From assembly GCF_963678635.1 (NCBI RefSeq), contig NC_087071.1, positions 12,847,088 to 12,911,087 on the forward strand: DNA of 64,000 nucleotides. Direction: 5' to 3'. The DNA is from Symsagittifera roscoffensis (lineage: Eukaryota > Xenacoelomorpha > Acoela > Convolutidae). Under the pieces are notes generated by a model. The model was not told the DNA's origin. It was given only the letters and a program-made list of their open reading frames with translations, and made no database searches. Shown here one piece after another: positions 8,672 to 19,156 of this stretch (positions within the stretch are counted from its first letter, which is position 1; every line of letters starts with the position of its first letter). A program made the position numbers and the translations under genes.

Positions 8672-8824
8672 TTAAGAAATGATCTCTTGGTCGAATATTT
8701 TTTGCTGTTTGAGGCGATTTTCTAGTGTGGTCGGATTATTTATTAGTTTTTTGACAAGTGGGTTGAGTTTTGTAAAAAATTGTTGGGGGCAATTTTTATG
8801 GTGACTGGGAGGTCGTCTTTTTCT
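8672..8824 (-). CDS. Short methionine-free basic frame (50 codons)
   Basis: The frame opens after a TAA at 8825-8827 and ends in a TAA immediately followed by the ATG of the next ORF. It starts strongly basic (RKRRPPSHHK) and continues with a Lys-, Asn- and Gln-rich possible helix. It has no ATG, so it could be the last exon of a spliced product. At 50 codons it may also be chance; the exact TAAATG junction is the main reason to list it. Confidence 0.3.
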   Translation of the reverse strand, partial: RKRRPPSHHKNCPQQFFTKLNPLVKKLINNPTTLENRLKQQKIFDQEIIS

Positions 8825-9268
8825 TTATTTTTGTTTGTCAAATGATCCGGGGTATGGTGAGATTTTTATACTTTAGGCTAATTAAAATGTTCATTTTGTT
8901 ACTTTAGGCTAAATTAACAAATATGCTTTGGGGGTATTCGTGGTCTGAGTTGGGGAAATATTGTTGATCTTTGGGTTATTAGATAAGGGAGGGGTACGGT
9001 ATTATGGTGATATTTATTTTAGTTGTCAAGTTGGAGTGGTTTGCTTATTTTTGACCTGGAGGTCGTAAAGTTATAGTTATAGATGTGCCTGGAGTTCTAT
9101 ATGATTCGTCTAATTGGTGTTAGTTTGAGTTAGAGAAAGTGACGGATTGGATGAATCCAATTGGTCTATTTTGAACTAGAATTATTACGTACTTGTCAGC
9201 ATGTTATTTTGAAAAATGTAAATGAAAAATGTTTCGGAGGTTTCAAGATTGTGAAGCAAATGTTAAAA
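8825..9268 (-). other. Gap between gag-pol and the downstream ORFs
   Basis: No open frame of note. The 13-mer tactttaggctaa occurs twice, at 8869-8881 and 8900-8912, 31 bp apart. The stretch would suit a splice acceptor or internal initiation site for the env-side RNAs, but no clear acceptor stands out. Confidence 0.4.
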
Positions 9269-12200
9269 TTACTTTTGAAATTCTACTTTCTTTAAAATTT
9301 TAGATTGGGGGATGAATATTTTATAGTTTTTACGTGGTTGATTTCGGAGTCTTGTTGTTTTTCTATTTTCTGATTTGTCGATTTGTTCTTGGGGTATTAT
9401 TTGTTCGGTCATTTTTCTATTTTTTCTTTGTTTTGGTGATTCTTTATGGTTTTGTGTAATGTTTTTGGTGGCGTTATCATTTTGTTCTGTGTTTTTCAGA
9501 TGTGGTTCATTTTGAATGATTTTTAATCCTGTGAAAGAATATAATTGAGTTAATTCGCGGAGTGCGTATTCTTTTGGGTAATAAGGTAATAGGTTGTTTC
9601 GATGTTGAACGATTTCTTTTTTGTTTGAGTCAGTAATTTTATATGTGACATCTGTGGGTTTTGCAATTATTTGGTATGGTCCTTTTCGAAGGGGTTGTAA
9701 TTTTTTAGAAATTCCTTTTTGAGTATTAAAATTAGGTATTAAAACAAATGTTCCAATTTTTAAATCGGAGGCTGGTGTAAAACGTGAATTGATTTGTTCA
9801 TTAATGTTTTGTCTTTGTAATAACTTTTTTGTTATTTTTTGATAAATTTCATTGTGTTTTTTATCTCTATTTAGAATCCATTCGGTGTGTGTACCGGAGG
9901 CTAGTTTAAGAATTTGTGGGTGATGAAAATGATCTTCATCGTGTGTATGTAAAGGTAGGTTATAACAAATTGAGTCTTTATTTGGTTGACAATAACCTTG
10001 TGCGTTTTTATGAGAATTTGCTGTAAACATTATTGGTTTGCGTGGCTTTTGGTTAAAAACCATTTCATATGGTGACATTCCTAAAGTTGTCGTGATTTGT
10101 GAATTATATGCTAAGGGAAATAGTTTTACATCTGCTGACCATTCGGTATATCTTGTATCATTTCCATTGATGATACATCTAAGATATTCTTGTAATGAAC
10201 GGTTCATACCTTCGACTAAGCCGTTTGTCCAAGGTACATGAGATGTACGTGGTTTGTGTTTAATGTTATATAAATGACATAGTGTGATAATTTCATTATT
10301 TATGAATTCTGTACCGTTGTCTGTAACTAAAATTTCTGGTAGTCCGAATTTTGCTATCCAGTGTTCATAGAGTGTTGTGTAAGCGTAATAAGCGTTACAA
10401 TGTGGTACTGGGTTAAGTGCTACATAATGTGTAAATGCGTCAACAATTACCATAATGTAGGAGTTTCCTTCTGATGAGGGTGAAATTGGTCCTTTAGTAT
10501 CAAATGAGATACGATGATTAAAGTACAAACTTTGTCCTTTAAAATCTTGTTTTTGTGCTATTTGTTTTTGATTTGGGTAAGGTTTATTTAGTTGACATAC
10601 TATACAGTCATTGCATAGTACTTTTATCCAAATTGGTGCATTTGGGAAATAAAAGTTTTGTATAAAATTTGAATATGTTTTCTCTGATCCAGAGTGTCCT
10701 TTAATATTTTGTGTATGTGAAATATTAAAAGCTATAAGAATCATACTTAAAGGGAGACATGGAACTGTAGATTCATTCAGGTTATACTCTAAAAGGTCTG
10801 TATTTTCGTTAATTGTTGTGTTGTTAAATTTGCGAAAGTATCGGAGGAGTGTTTTGTTTCCTAGAATGGTTGAATCTGCTTTGATAGGTTTAGTTTTATA
10901 TTTGTGCCATGATTTCAGTTGTCGAATTACTGGGTCAAGGTTTTGATATTGTTTCAGTGTTGAAATTGTAATTATTTCTGTTGGGGGGAGAAAAATGTTT
11001 TCGATTTCTAATTTAGATAAGGGTATTGTATCAAGTGGGTCGTGAAGGTCAAAAACTTGATTTATTGTGTATTTTGAATCATTTGTTTGTGGTCCTGATA
11101 AATTTATTTTATCAGTTAAATCTTCTTTTTCAATTAGTGGAAAATGGTCTTTCTTAGGCAGGTGTTGTTTTGTTCGTTTTTGTTGGGTGTTATTTTTTAT
11201 CCATTGAGAATATGGGATTGGTTTGAAAGTTGATGTTCCAAGTAAATCAACTTCATAATGATTATTTTGACAATCTAAATAAAGTGGGAAATGTTGTAAA
11301 TTATTTATTTGTGATTGTTCAATATCAGTTTTTACTGCATATTTGCATTCCAATCGGGGTGATGTTTCGTTTTCTGCAAGGTAGAATTTTATGTTTTTGG
11401 GTATTTCAACTGTTGTTTTTCGTGTAAGTAATTCAGGTGGTGTATTTCGACTTAAGGTGTCTGGTAATGCAAGATTTTTTCCTGCAGTCCAAACTATATG
11501 TAAGTTTGGAAATTTCATTAGAATTAGTTGAAATCTGTAAACTCGGTGGTTTGGGTTAGATTTTTGTGTAAAGAGAAAGATGATTGGTTTATGGTCTGTG
11601 AATAGAACTGTTGGATGTTTTGATCCAAGTATCAGAAATTCATATTCTGTCAGTGTATATATTATGGCTGTACATTCTCTCATTAGAGTTGAGAGTCGTA
11701 GCTCTGCTTGAGTGAATAATCGAGAATTTGCTGATATGAGGTTCATTTTATTTGTACCATTATGTGATTGTAATAGTGCTGCACCGATGCCAAAGTTCGA
11801 AGCATCGCACATTGCATAAAATGGTTGATTTGAATCTGGAATTGTGTTTGAAATTTGTTCAGTTAAAAGTTTCTTTATTTCTTCAAATCGTGTTTGATGT
11901 TCTATGTTCCATTCAAAGTTATTTTGTTGTCTAAGGATGTTATAAAATGGTCGTAGATATAATTGCATTTTATAAACATATTTACTTAAAAAGTTTAACA
12001 TTCCAAGGAATTCTTGGATTTTCTTTTTATTTGTTGGTGGTTGAAGTTTTTGAATAGCGTCAATGCGTGATTTCAATGGAGTGATTGTTTTTCTTTCTAT
12101 ATTATGTCCTAAGAATTTAACTCTTGTCAAAAAGAAGTGTGATTTATCGGGGGCGGCCTTCAGATTTTCGTTCTGAAGTATTTGGTGATATTTTTCTAAA

Positions 12201-15200
12201 ACATTGAACATCTCGTCTTTTGTTTGTGATTGCATAAAAACATCGTCTAAATAGGTGATTGCGTTTTTCTTGAGTATCAGTGGTCTAAAAATTTTGCTCA
12301 TAAAAGCTGAAAATGCTGCTGGTCCTATGGATATTCCATAGAATAAACGGTTGAATTCATATTGTTGGTTTCCGATAACAAATTGTGTTAAACGTCGTGA
12401 TTGTTCATCTAGTGGCATTTGATTGTATGCACTATTCATATCGGCGGTTGTAAAGTATTTGCCGTTTATTTTTGTTAAAATAACTTGTATTGGTTCAATG
12501 GGCCAATTACATTTTGATTCATCTATAAGTGAATTGAGGTATCTAGCATCGAGAACGATTTTTAATGATTCTCCTTTAGCTAGAATGATAACAGGGTTGA
12601 TAAATGTGTTGCCTTTTGGTTGTTCTTCTTTGTTTACTGGTGATATAATGTTGTATTGTTCTAAAATGTCGAGTAATCTGTTTACTTTATCATGTAAGTG
12701 AATTGGTACTTTACTTGCTCTCTGTTTTTTGAAAACTGCGTCTGGTTTTAACGGGAGATGTAGTGATGAACTGATTTTTCCAACATCGAATTTTGATGTT
12801 GCATAGACTGATGAATATTTAATTAGCTGTTTGGCTAATTTTTCGAATTCGTCTTGTGTTATTTGTGAATGTTGGAAATTAAACATTGTTAAAAATTTTT
12901 GTTGGTCCTCTGTGTAGTTACTTATGTTGAATGTAGGTTTGAAATATGGAGTTTTTGTGAAATAATCCGTATTTCTGTTTTCGTTATTTATTATATTTTT
13001 TATAGATAATTCTTCATTAAGAATTGTAGATTGGCAAATATCTAGTAATTGGAGTATATTATTTACGCGATAGGCTTTTTCGTGTATTGGTGATATTGTA
13101 GCGTTGGTTTCACAATATCCTAAAAGTCCTAAAGGTAATGTTACTTGGTAAGGTGTGTTGTTATAGACATGTAAGGAAATGATATCGGAATTCGAATTTT
13201 TCAAATATTTTATGGATGAGATTGTGATTTTGAAAAATTTGTGAATAGGTTTGAATTCAAATTCTGACATATAAAATTTTTGTTTGTTTTGTTCTTTATC
13301 ATATTGGTGAACTTGTTTGATTGAAAAATTATAGATATTTCCTGATAGTGGTTTTAGGTGTTTTCTTTGTTGGTTAAATATCGGGTAGAATTTTGAAAAG
13401 AATGGTGGTTGTTTATTTAATCTTTGAAAAAATGTTAAGGATGTTTCTTTTGTTTTTGTATATTTATCTTTGATTAATATTTTACTATTTAGTATGTTAA
13501 TTGTTGGTATATACTTCGAAATAAATGGTATTCCAATGATATTATATTTAATGTCAGTGATATGGAATATTTGTTTAAATGGCTTATTTAAAATTTTGCT
13601 TTGCTCCATTGTTCTGGTGGGGAGGAGAAATAATTGGATTTTTCCGTAGTTTATCAATGTTGATCCTTGTGCTGTTGCTAACTTACTGGAGGTTTCAAGA
13701 GGTGTTAGCTTTGGGTGTAAAGTTTTTATTTCATTCCATGTGGGGATGTTTATTATGTTTGATTCTGCTCCTGAATCAATTAAAAAATCTATTTCAAGGT
13801 CTGGTGGTTGAAATTCTTTATTTCTTGGGCTTTCTAAGAGAAATGGTATTGTCCAAATTTTTTCTTTGGGTTGTTCTTTTTGTATATTTTGATAAATATG
13901 GTTTGTATTCAAGCATTTTGTTTTGGTATTTTTATTGGTTTGATCTGTAGTGTTAATCTCATTTGTTTCTTGCGTCGTTGGTGTGGAATTTATGGGTGTA
14001 GTGTAATAATTTTGAAGAAATTCTGATTGATTTTCATATATGTGTGATGGAAAGGGTTGTTCATATATGACAGATTCATAGTCATTTTCGACTTTTATCA
14101 TATTGATAGAAAGAGTGTTTTCAGTATCACTTTCTGAATCTGATGATGTACAGTTTATTTGATTGAGTTGTAACGTATCAGTTACTGTGTCATCAATACC
14201 TGGAGGGTCTGATGTTGTTTCTGGGTTAGACTGTACTTGATTGATTTGTCTTTGATGTTTAGGTGTACTACTTCTGTGGCGATTATTAGAATTATTATAG
14301 TTATTATTATTCCGGTGTGGTGATTGGGAATAATTTCTATAACGATTATTATAACTTGAGTGTCGATTTTGTGAATTATTTCGCGATCTGTTTTGGTAAT
14401 TATTGTTTGGTCTGTTATAGTTCGATCTATTATATGAGTTATTCCTTGATCGATTGTTCGGGTAATTCTGGTTTCGGTTGTTTGAATAACTTCTATTTCG
14501 ATTATAGGAGTAGTTTCTATTCCTATTGTATGATGAATTTCGTGATTGGTTGTTTGGATAGTAGTTATTTCTTGATTGGGAATTAGATCTAGAAACAAAT
14601 CGTTGTGTATTTGAATTTGATCTGGAGTAGTTATTTCGACTATTTGGTCTATTGTAGTGATTTTGTGATGAATTATTCGTGTTTCTTCGTTCTGGTGATC
14701 TTCCTCTATAACTTGAGTTATATGGTGATTGATTTCTTGTATAATTTGTATTGTTCGGGAGTGGTTTTCCTGAACTGTTGTTGCTGTAGACTGTTTTGTT
14801 CGGTAGATTTTGATCTTTTTTCATGTATTGATAGAATGATTTATTTGGTTCTTTATATTTTTGAGGTTTATTTTGATTGTCTTGCTGTTTTTGTCTACAT
14901 TCGGAAATACTATGTCCGTATCGTCGGCAATAATTACACCATTTTTTGAAAGATGGTTTGCCTTTAAAGTTTGGGTTCTTTTCATAAATATTGAGTATTT
15001 CAGTGATTTTTTCAACGAGGTCTGTCTCTGATTCCTGTATATTATTAATATTAGTGGGAGTCGTTTCAATTTTGTTAACGTATTGTAATTTCAGATTTTC
15101 CGTTTCTTCTAGTTTCATCGTGATTTCTGCTTGTTCTAATTTGTCTACTAGTTTTCGAAAATCTAAATCGGGTTCGCGAATTGAAGAAGGATGGGATGCT

Positions 15201-17461
15201 CTCTTTTTTATTGCTATTTTCCTTAATTGTGGTGTTAAGGTCATCATTAAGATTTCTGTCATCTTTGTGTTTTTATAGTCGTGTGTATTTAATGAATATG
15301 CTTTTCGAACTAGTGTTTCGATTCGTACTGCTATTTGCTTGATGGTTTCGTTTGGTAATCTGCGAATTTCATTACATAAAACTCTTTGTTGTTGTTTGTT
15401 TCTTTCGGAGTCAAACATTTTTGAAAATTCCTGTGTAAACCTTTTCCAGTTTGATTTTATTTCTAGAGGTAGTACTGAAAACCATTTTTGGGCTGCGCCA
15501 TCTAAGGTTGTTTGTATTAACGCTGTGCGTCGATGTATCCAATTTTGATGTAGTGGCGTATTAATTGGTTCAGGTCCAATATTTAAAATCAGGTTTGCTG
15601 TTACTGCATTTAAATAATCTTCTACAGAATATTCAGGGTCTGTTCCTGTGAAAACCATTAAAGGTTTGTTTGATGTTATTGATGATCCACCCATAAGGTA
15701 TGGATTCATTGTCATTTGTAATGATTCTGTTGCATTTGGCATTTGAGAAAAATTTGAAAGTTGGTTTCTTGTTATTTCATGTTGTTGGAGATAATATGGG
15801 AGTGGTATTTCATTTTGCATTTGTGATGCTTGATACGAGTGTGTAGTCATTGGATTTTGTTGTTGAATTGGTTGAAAAGATTGTGTATTAATTAGATTTT
15901 GTTGTTGAATTGGTTGTTGATGTTGTGCATCTATTGGTTGTGGAGAAAAATTTCTATGATTTGTACGTGTTTTCTGTATTCCTTGTCTACGATATTCTTG
16001 AGTATTTGGTGCAAATATATCTGGTTGTAAGAAATCATCATCTGAGGATAAATAATCCATTTGATAAGATGTCTGTTTTTTATTTTTATTTTGTTGAAAA
16101 AATGGGTAATTTTCACTGTGATCCTGTGGAGGATTTGTTTGGAAATTTATTGAATTAGGTTGGGTCATTGGGTTATCCCAATTTCGAGATCTTGTATATT
16201 GGTTAAAATTTCTTTGTGGTTGATTATATGTTTTTGATGGATGTGTATAATTATAATTATGGTCTGCAAAGTTGTTTCTAGTGAATGTTTTGCGTGTTTT
16301 TGATGGTATTGTCATGGGTCTGTATGTTTGGTAATCCATATGTGAATATTTAGGGGCAACCGAAGGTTTAACGGTTGATTGTAAGGTTACCTGTGTTTGT
16401 GAAGGATTTGTATTTCTTGGTGTTGTTAAATTTGGGCGTATTGGTGAAATACTTTGTTGTGTAGTTGTTGTGTGTACAATTTCTTCATTTATGAAGTGTG
16501 ATGGTGTCTGGATATCTTGTTGAGTAAGATTCCTAGTTCCATTGAGGTTTTCATTGTGTATAACTGTAGAGTTTAAACTATTATTTTGTGTATCGGGCAA
16601 AAATGTATTATAGTTTAATGGTGTTGCATCAATGGTTAATGGTATTACTTTTACATAATCTCTTATGTAAGATATCGTACTTATTGCTTGACTTGAGATT
16701 GATTGTGGGAAGCTTATAAATGCGGGATGAGACCATTCGGGGTCCCAAACATAATCTGATTGTTCTGTGATAGCGGTATCATCGTTCGAGTTTTGGGGTC
16801 TAAAATTTTTTCTTGCTTGTGCAATTAAATCAATATTGTGTGTGAAATAATCTATTATGAACCATGCCAAAATTTTTTGTAGATCGTGTTTTGTATGTTG
16901 TGAAACGTCGTCTTTCGTGAAATTTTCTTTAATGATGTTTAAATAACTAGAGAGTAGTGTAATTTCATGTCGTACTCTTAAATGTTTAGATGTTTCTGTC
17001 GGTGAGACATTTGTTATTGGGATTTCGTTTTCTAATATCGAAATATAACTATATATTATTGCGAAAACTTCATTGGTGAATATAGAGTTTGCTCTTTGTG
17101 AGTTATGATATTGGATGCTTTTTATATATTCTGAAAAAACTTTTGAAAATTCTAAATCAAGATCGTCTGTTTGAATTGTATATTTTCTATTATTATGGTT
17201 TGGTGAGGTGAATTCTATGGAGTAGATTCCATACTGTTGTGTTATGTTGCATATATCTTTTAAGTAGTGGTCTATGATTTGTCTTTTGATTTTTACGTCT
17301 GGGAACTCTGTTTTACATGGACTAATTCCGGGTTCAAATAAATTTACGAGTAAATTTTGACAAAATATGTGTTGTCCTCTATCAGTATCTGCGTCTACTA
17401 TAAAAGGAAAGATTTCATCATCATCTGGAGTTTCTTCACCTGGAGTGTGCGTTGAGCTCAT
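9269..17461 (-). CDS. gag-pol: Gag-Pol polyprotein (2730 residues): Gag, protease, RT, RNase H, integrase
   Basis: One uninterrupted ORF. A capsid-like Gag region is at about residues 600-780. A CCHC knuckle (CNYCRRYGHSISEC) is at 842-855, followed by an Arg/Asn/Ser-rich nucleic-acid-binding stretch to about 1050. The aspartic protease has DSGAES at 1229. Reverse transcriptase spans about 1570-1830 with YLDD at 1737-1740. RNase H has CDAS with Asp 1886. Integrase has an HHCC finger (His 2249, His 2256, Cys 2286, Cys 2289), a D,D-35-E core (Asp 2321, Asp 2381, Glu 2417) and a GPY/F-like RKGPYQII near 2594. All catalytic residues are present, so the polyprotein looks functional. Gag and Pol share one frame with no frameshift, and the N-terminal 600 residues are unusually long. 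The start ATG at 17461 lies inside the end of the upstream ORF. Confidence 0.95.
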   Translation of the reverse strand: MSSTHTPGEETPDDDEIFPFIVDADTDRGQHIFCQNLLVNLFEPGISPCKTEFPDVKIKRQIIDHYLKDICNITQQYGIYSIEFTSPNHNNRKYTIQTDDLDLEFSKVFSEYIKSIQYHNSQRANSIFTNEVFAIIYSYISILENEIPITNVSPTETSKHLRVRHEITLLSSYLNIIKENFTKDDVSQHTKHDLQKILAWFIIDYFTHNIDLIAQARKNFRPQNSNDDTAITEQSDYVWDPEWSHPAFISFPQSISSQAISTISYIRDYVKVIPLTIDATPLNYNTFLPDTQNNSLNSTVIHNENLNGTRNLTQQDIQTPSHFINEEIVHTTTTQQSISPIRPNLTTPRNTNPSQTQVTLQSTVKPSVAPKYSHMDYQTYRPMTIPSKTRKTFTRNNFADHNYNYTHPSKTYNQPQRNFNQYTRSRNWDNPMTQPNSINFQTNPPQDHSENYPFFQQNKNKKQTSYQMDYLSSDDDFLQPDIFAPNTQEYRRQGIQKTRTNHRNFSPQPIDAQHQQPIQQQNLINTQSFQPIQQQNPMTTHSYQASQMQNEIPLPYYLQQHEITRNQLSNFSQMPNATESLQMTMNPYLMGGSSITSNKPLMVFTGTDPEYSVEDYLNAVTANLILNIGPEPINTPLHQNWIHRRTALIQTTLDGAAQKWFSVLPLEIKSNWKRFTQEFSKMFDSERNKQQQRVLCNEIRRLPNETIKQIAVRIETLVRKAYSLNTHDYKNTKMTEILMMTLTPQLRKIAIKKRASHPSSIREPDLDFRKLVDKLEQAEITMKLEETENLKLQYVNKIETTPTNINNIQESETDLVEKITEILNIYEKNPNFKGKPSFKKWCNYCRRYGHSISECRQKQQDNQNKPQKYKEPNKSFYQYMKKDQNLPNKTVYSNNSSGKPLPNNTNYTRNQSPYNSSYRGRSPERRNTNNSSQNHYNRPNSRNNYSRSNSNTQRFVSRSNSQSRNNYYPNNQSRNSSYNRNRNYSYNRNRSYSNNRNQNYPNNRSRNNSYNRSNYNRPNNNYQNRSRNNSQNRHSSYNNRYRNYSQSPHRNNNNYNNSNNRHRSSTPKHQRQINQVQSNPETTSDPPGIDDTVTDTLQLNQINCTSSDSESDTENTLSINMIKVENDYESVIYEQPFPSHIYENQSEFLQNYYTTPINSTPTTQETNEINTTDQTNKNTKTKCLNTNHIYQNIQKEQPKEKIWTIPFLLESPRNKEFQPPDLEIDFLIDSGAESNIINIPTWNEIKTLHPKLTPLETSSKLATAQGSTLINYGKIQLFLLPTRTMEQSKILNKPFKQIFHITDIKYNIIGIPFISKYIPTINILNSKILIKDKYTKTKETSLTFFQRLNKQPPFFSKFYPIFNQQRKHLKPLSGNIYNFSIKQVHQYDKEQNKQKFYMSEFEFKPIHKFFKITISSIKYLKNSNSDIISLHVYNNTPYQVTLPLGLLGYCETNATISPIHEKAYRVNNILQLLDICQSTILNEELSIKNIINNENRNTDYFTKTPYFKPTFNISNYTEDQQKFLTMFNFQHSQITQDEFEKLAKQLIKYSSVYATSKFDVGKISSSLHLPLKPDAVFKKQRASKVPIHLHDKVNRLLDILEQYNIISPVNKEEQPKGNTFINPVIILAKGESLKIVLDARYLNSLIDESKCNWPIEPIQVILTKINGKYFTTADMNSAYNQMPLDEQSRRLTQFVIGNQQYEFNRLFYGISIGPAAFSAFMSKIFRPLILKKNAITYLDDVFMQSQTKDEMFNVLEKYHQILQNENLKAAPDKSHFFLTRVKFLGHNIERKTITPLKSRIDAIQKLQPPTNKKKIQEFLGMLNFLSKYVYKMQLYLRPFYNILRQQNNFEWNIEHQTRFEEIKKLLTEQISNTIPDSNQPFYAMCDASNFGIGAALLQSHNGTNKMNLISANSRLFTQAELRLSTLMRECTAIIYTLTEYEFLILGSKHPTVLFTDHKPIIFLFTQKSNPNHRVYRFQLILMKFPNLHIVWTAGKNLALPDTLSRNTPPELLTRKTTVEIPKNIKFYLAENETSPRLECKYAVKTDIEQSQINNLQHFPLYLDCQNNHYEVDLLGTSTFKPIPYSQWIKNNTQQKRTKQHLPKKDHFPLIEKEDLTDKINLSGPQTNDSKYTINQVFDLHDPLDTIPLSKLEIENIFLPPTEIITISTLKQYQNLDPVIRQLKSWHKYKTKPIKADSTILGNKTLLRYFRKFNNTTINENTDLLEYNLNESTVPCLPLSMILIAFNISHTQNIKGHSGSEKTYSNFIQNFYFPNAPIWIKVLCNDCIVCQLNKPYPNQKQIAQKQDFKGQSLYFNHRISFDTKGPISPSSEGNSYIMVIVDAFTHYVALNPVPHCNAYYAYTTLYEHWIAKFGLPEILVTDNGTEFINNEIITLCHLYNIKHKPRTSHVPWTNGLVEGMNRSLQEYLRCIINGNDTRYTEWSADVKLFPLAYNSQITTTLGMSPYEMVFNQKPRKPIMFTANSHKNAQGYCQPNKDSICYNLPLHTHDEDHFHHPQILKLASGTHTEWILNRDKKHNEIYQKITKKLLQRQNINEQINSRFTPASDLKIGTFVLIPNFNTQKGISKKLQPLRKGPYQIIAKPTDVTYKITDSNKKEIVQHRNNLLPYYPKEYALRELTQLYSFTGLKIIQNEPHLKNTEQNDNATKNITQNHKESPKQRKNRKMTEQIIPQEQIDKSENRKTTRLRNQPRKNYKIFIPQSKILKKVEFQK

Positions 17462-17903
17462 TTTTTCGTTCGATGACTGTTAATATGTAATTATCAATGT
17501 GTCTAATTGGTTGATTCCAATTGTATAAATGTACTGGTTTGTGTTTATACTGCTTTTTTATTCTTCTTTTTCCTCTTTTTGATGAATTTGAAGTTGTTTC
17601 TGAGTCAGAGAAATATAATTGATCGTGTATTGGGCAATTTTTATCTATTGATTCTTTTAGTTTGTAAAGTTCGTCTAAACTGTTGGTTTCTGATTCTGAA
17701 AATGCGTTTCGATTTTTTGAAAATCTTTTTCGTGTTATTTGTCTTTGTTTAGTTATTATTTTTCTCTTTAGTGTTTGTCGTTTTGTTCGAATGTATCCAA
17801 CTGTTTGTGTATGAGGTGTGATTACAAGGTCGTATTTTTTGTTATCTATTTCACAATTGTGTAAAACGATTGTTTGTTTATTTCCTAGGTTTTTAAATGA
17901 CAT
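17436..17903 (-). CDS. Small basic ORF upstream of gag (155 residues)
   Basis: It starts at the ATG at 17903 and overlaps the gag start by 26 nt; gag lies in the +1 frame relative to it. The protein is rich in Lys and Arg with basic clusters (TLKRKIITKQRQITRKR and KRGKRRIKKQYKHK) separated by an acidic Ser-rich stretch. Such clusters suggest RNA binding or nuclear import; no family is recognised. Gag could be reached by leaky scanning, re-initiation or +1 frameshift. Pre-gag ORFs are rare in Ty3-type elements. Confidence 0.65.
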   Translation of the reverse strand: MSFKNLGNKQTIVLHNCEIDNKKYDLVITPHTQTVGYIRTKRQTLKRKIITKQRQITRKRFSKNRNAFSESETNSLDELYKLKESIDKNCPIHDQLYFSDSETTSNSSKRGKRRIKKQYKHKPVHLYNWNQPIRHIDNYILTVIERKNELNAHSR

Positions 17904-19136
17904 AAGGTTTAGAATGACGGATGCAAAGGGTTGTTAAATGATTTCTATTTTCCTAAACTGTTAGTTCTTACGATTTTTTGGTTAGCTTAACCTGGGTCTG
18001 TTTTTTCAGGGTTGGAGAGAAAAGTATATCGATTCCGAAGAATGATTTTTTACTTTCTCGTGGCTAATATAAGTTAAGGTGTTAACTTACTTAATCTTAC
18101 TTAGGGGTAGTGAATGTGTTCAAGGGTTGGAGAATAGTAAATCGATCCACAAGGTTCAGGTATAATTAGAACGCGAATAGTTCGTTAGATACTATTTTAA
18201 ACTTACTAAGTCTAAGATTTATCCTGGGTTTGGTAAGAGGGGGGGTCAAGTGAAGGATGAATAACCGAAGTTCTTCACTGTTTATCCTAATTTGAATGAT
18301 TAGTTTTGTTTAAAAATTTCTATTAGTCTTAGGTCTTTAGAAAGGGTTGGGTAGTGAATCGACGTTTGAGGTCGTTAGACACTAATTAAGTGGGTGGGGG
18401 AGAACAAAGTTGTTCTGTTTGATCCAAGGATAAGCCTTGATGATCATATTTGAAATTTAATTAAGTAGAAAATGATTTAAGATCCAAGGATAAGCCTTGA
18501 TGATCTGGTTTTAAAATTAAGTGAATTTAAGTTTTAATAAAATTTTAAATGTGTGTAAAGGAAAGATTTAGTGTTTTGATGATGTTAGTGGGTTTATGAT
18601 TGCTGTTATGTTTTAGGTGATGGAGCTGGAACAACAGGATGATTTATGATTACTAACCATTTATTGTCATGCTACTAATTTTTATTTATATTTTCCAATA
18701 AATATTTTTCAAACATGTTTTGTATATTACTGCAGAGTTTTAGGAAAACGATCTTAGATCTTTTTATCAATCGTTATTGTATATTAATAATTTTGTTTAG
18801 CGCCTGAAATGATTTTGAAGATTAACTTCAAGGTTTTATGTTTGCAAATGAAAATCTAAATTCATTGCCAGTAGTATTCTAAATATAAAAGTTTGTTCTG
18901 GTTTTTGCCTAACTATCATATAGCTATATGGCAAGTTTCTACTTTGTCGTATGTCGTCTCTGGTTCGAGGTCTTCTTCCAATTCCGGGTAGTTCTGTTAT
19001 GGTTCGGAATATTGGCTCTGATCTATTGAGTCGTAGAGACATTTCGATTAAATTATTGTCGTATAACATTTTGTAAATGTTTTTGTCTAATTTCTAATCT
19101 ATTTTGGTTAATTCTAAGCTATTAAGGTCTTGTTCG
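17904..19136 (-). other. Retroelement 5' leader
   Basis: About 1.2 kb of untranslated RNA between the primer-binding site and the first ORF. It holds a 25-base repeat that forms a hairpin (18421-18505) and three diverged copies of an agggttgg...atcga motif near 18008, 18123 and 18342. Retroviral packaging and dimerisation signals lie in this position; assigning that role here is inference. Confidence 0.55.
18421..18505. repeat. Directly repeated hairpin in the leader
   Basis: A 25-base sequence beginning gatccaaggataagccttg occurs exactly at 18421-18445 and 18481-18505, 60 bp apart. Each copy contains CAAGG/CCTTG around ataag and is bounded by GATC on both sides. It is a candidate packaging or dimer-linkage element. 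Confidence 0.6.
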
Positions 19137-19154
19137 AGACTTATGGTCGCACCA
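19137..19154 (-). promoter_or_regulatory. Primer-binding site (tRNA)
   Basis: On the sense strand, two bases (TC) after the 5' LTR end, the sequence reads TGGTGCGACC. This complements a tRNA 3' end of GGTCGCACCA. The TGG and the two-base spacing are the standard arrangement. I cannot name the tRNA, and complementarity beyond about 10-13 bases is uncertain. Confidence 0.7.
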
Positions 19155-19156
19155 GA

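Noticed and set aside
14182-14598. 138-codon - strand frame rich in Ile and Thr
   Set aside because: Alternate frame of the Arg/Asn/Ser-rich tail of Gag; the repetitive codons keep it open.
3706-17752. Many + strand frames of 60-140 codons inside the retroelement (for example 13579-13950 and 14605-14949)
   Set aside because: They lie opposite the intact gag-pol, env and 601-residue frames; their Tyr/Phe/Val-rich composition is what the antisense of AT-rich coding gives.
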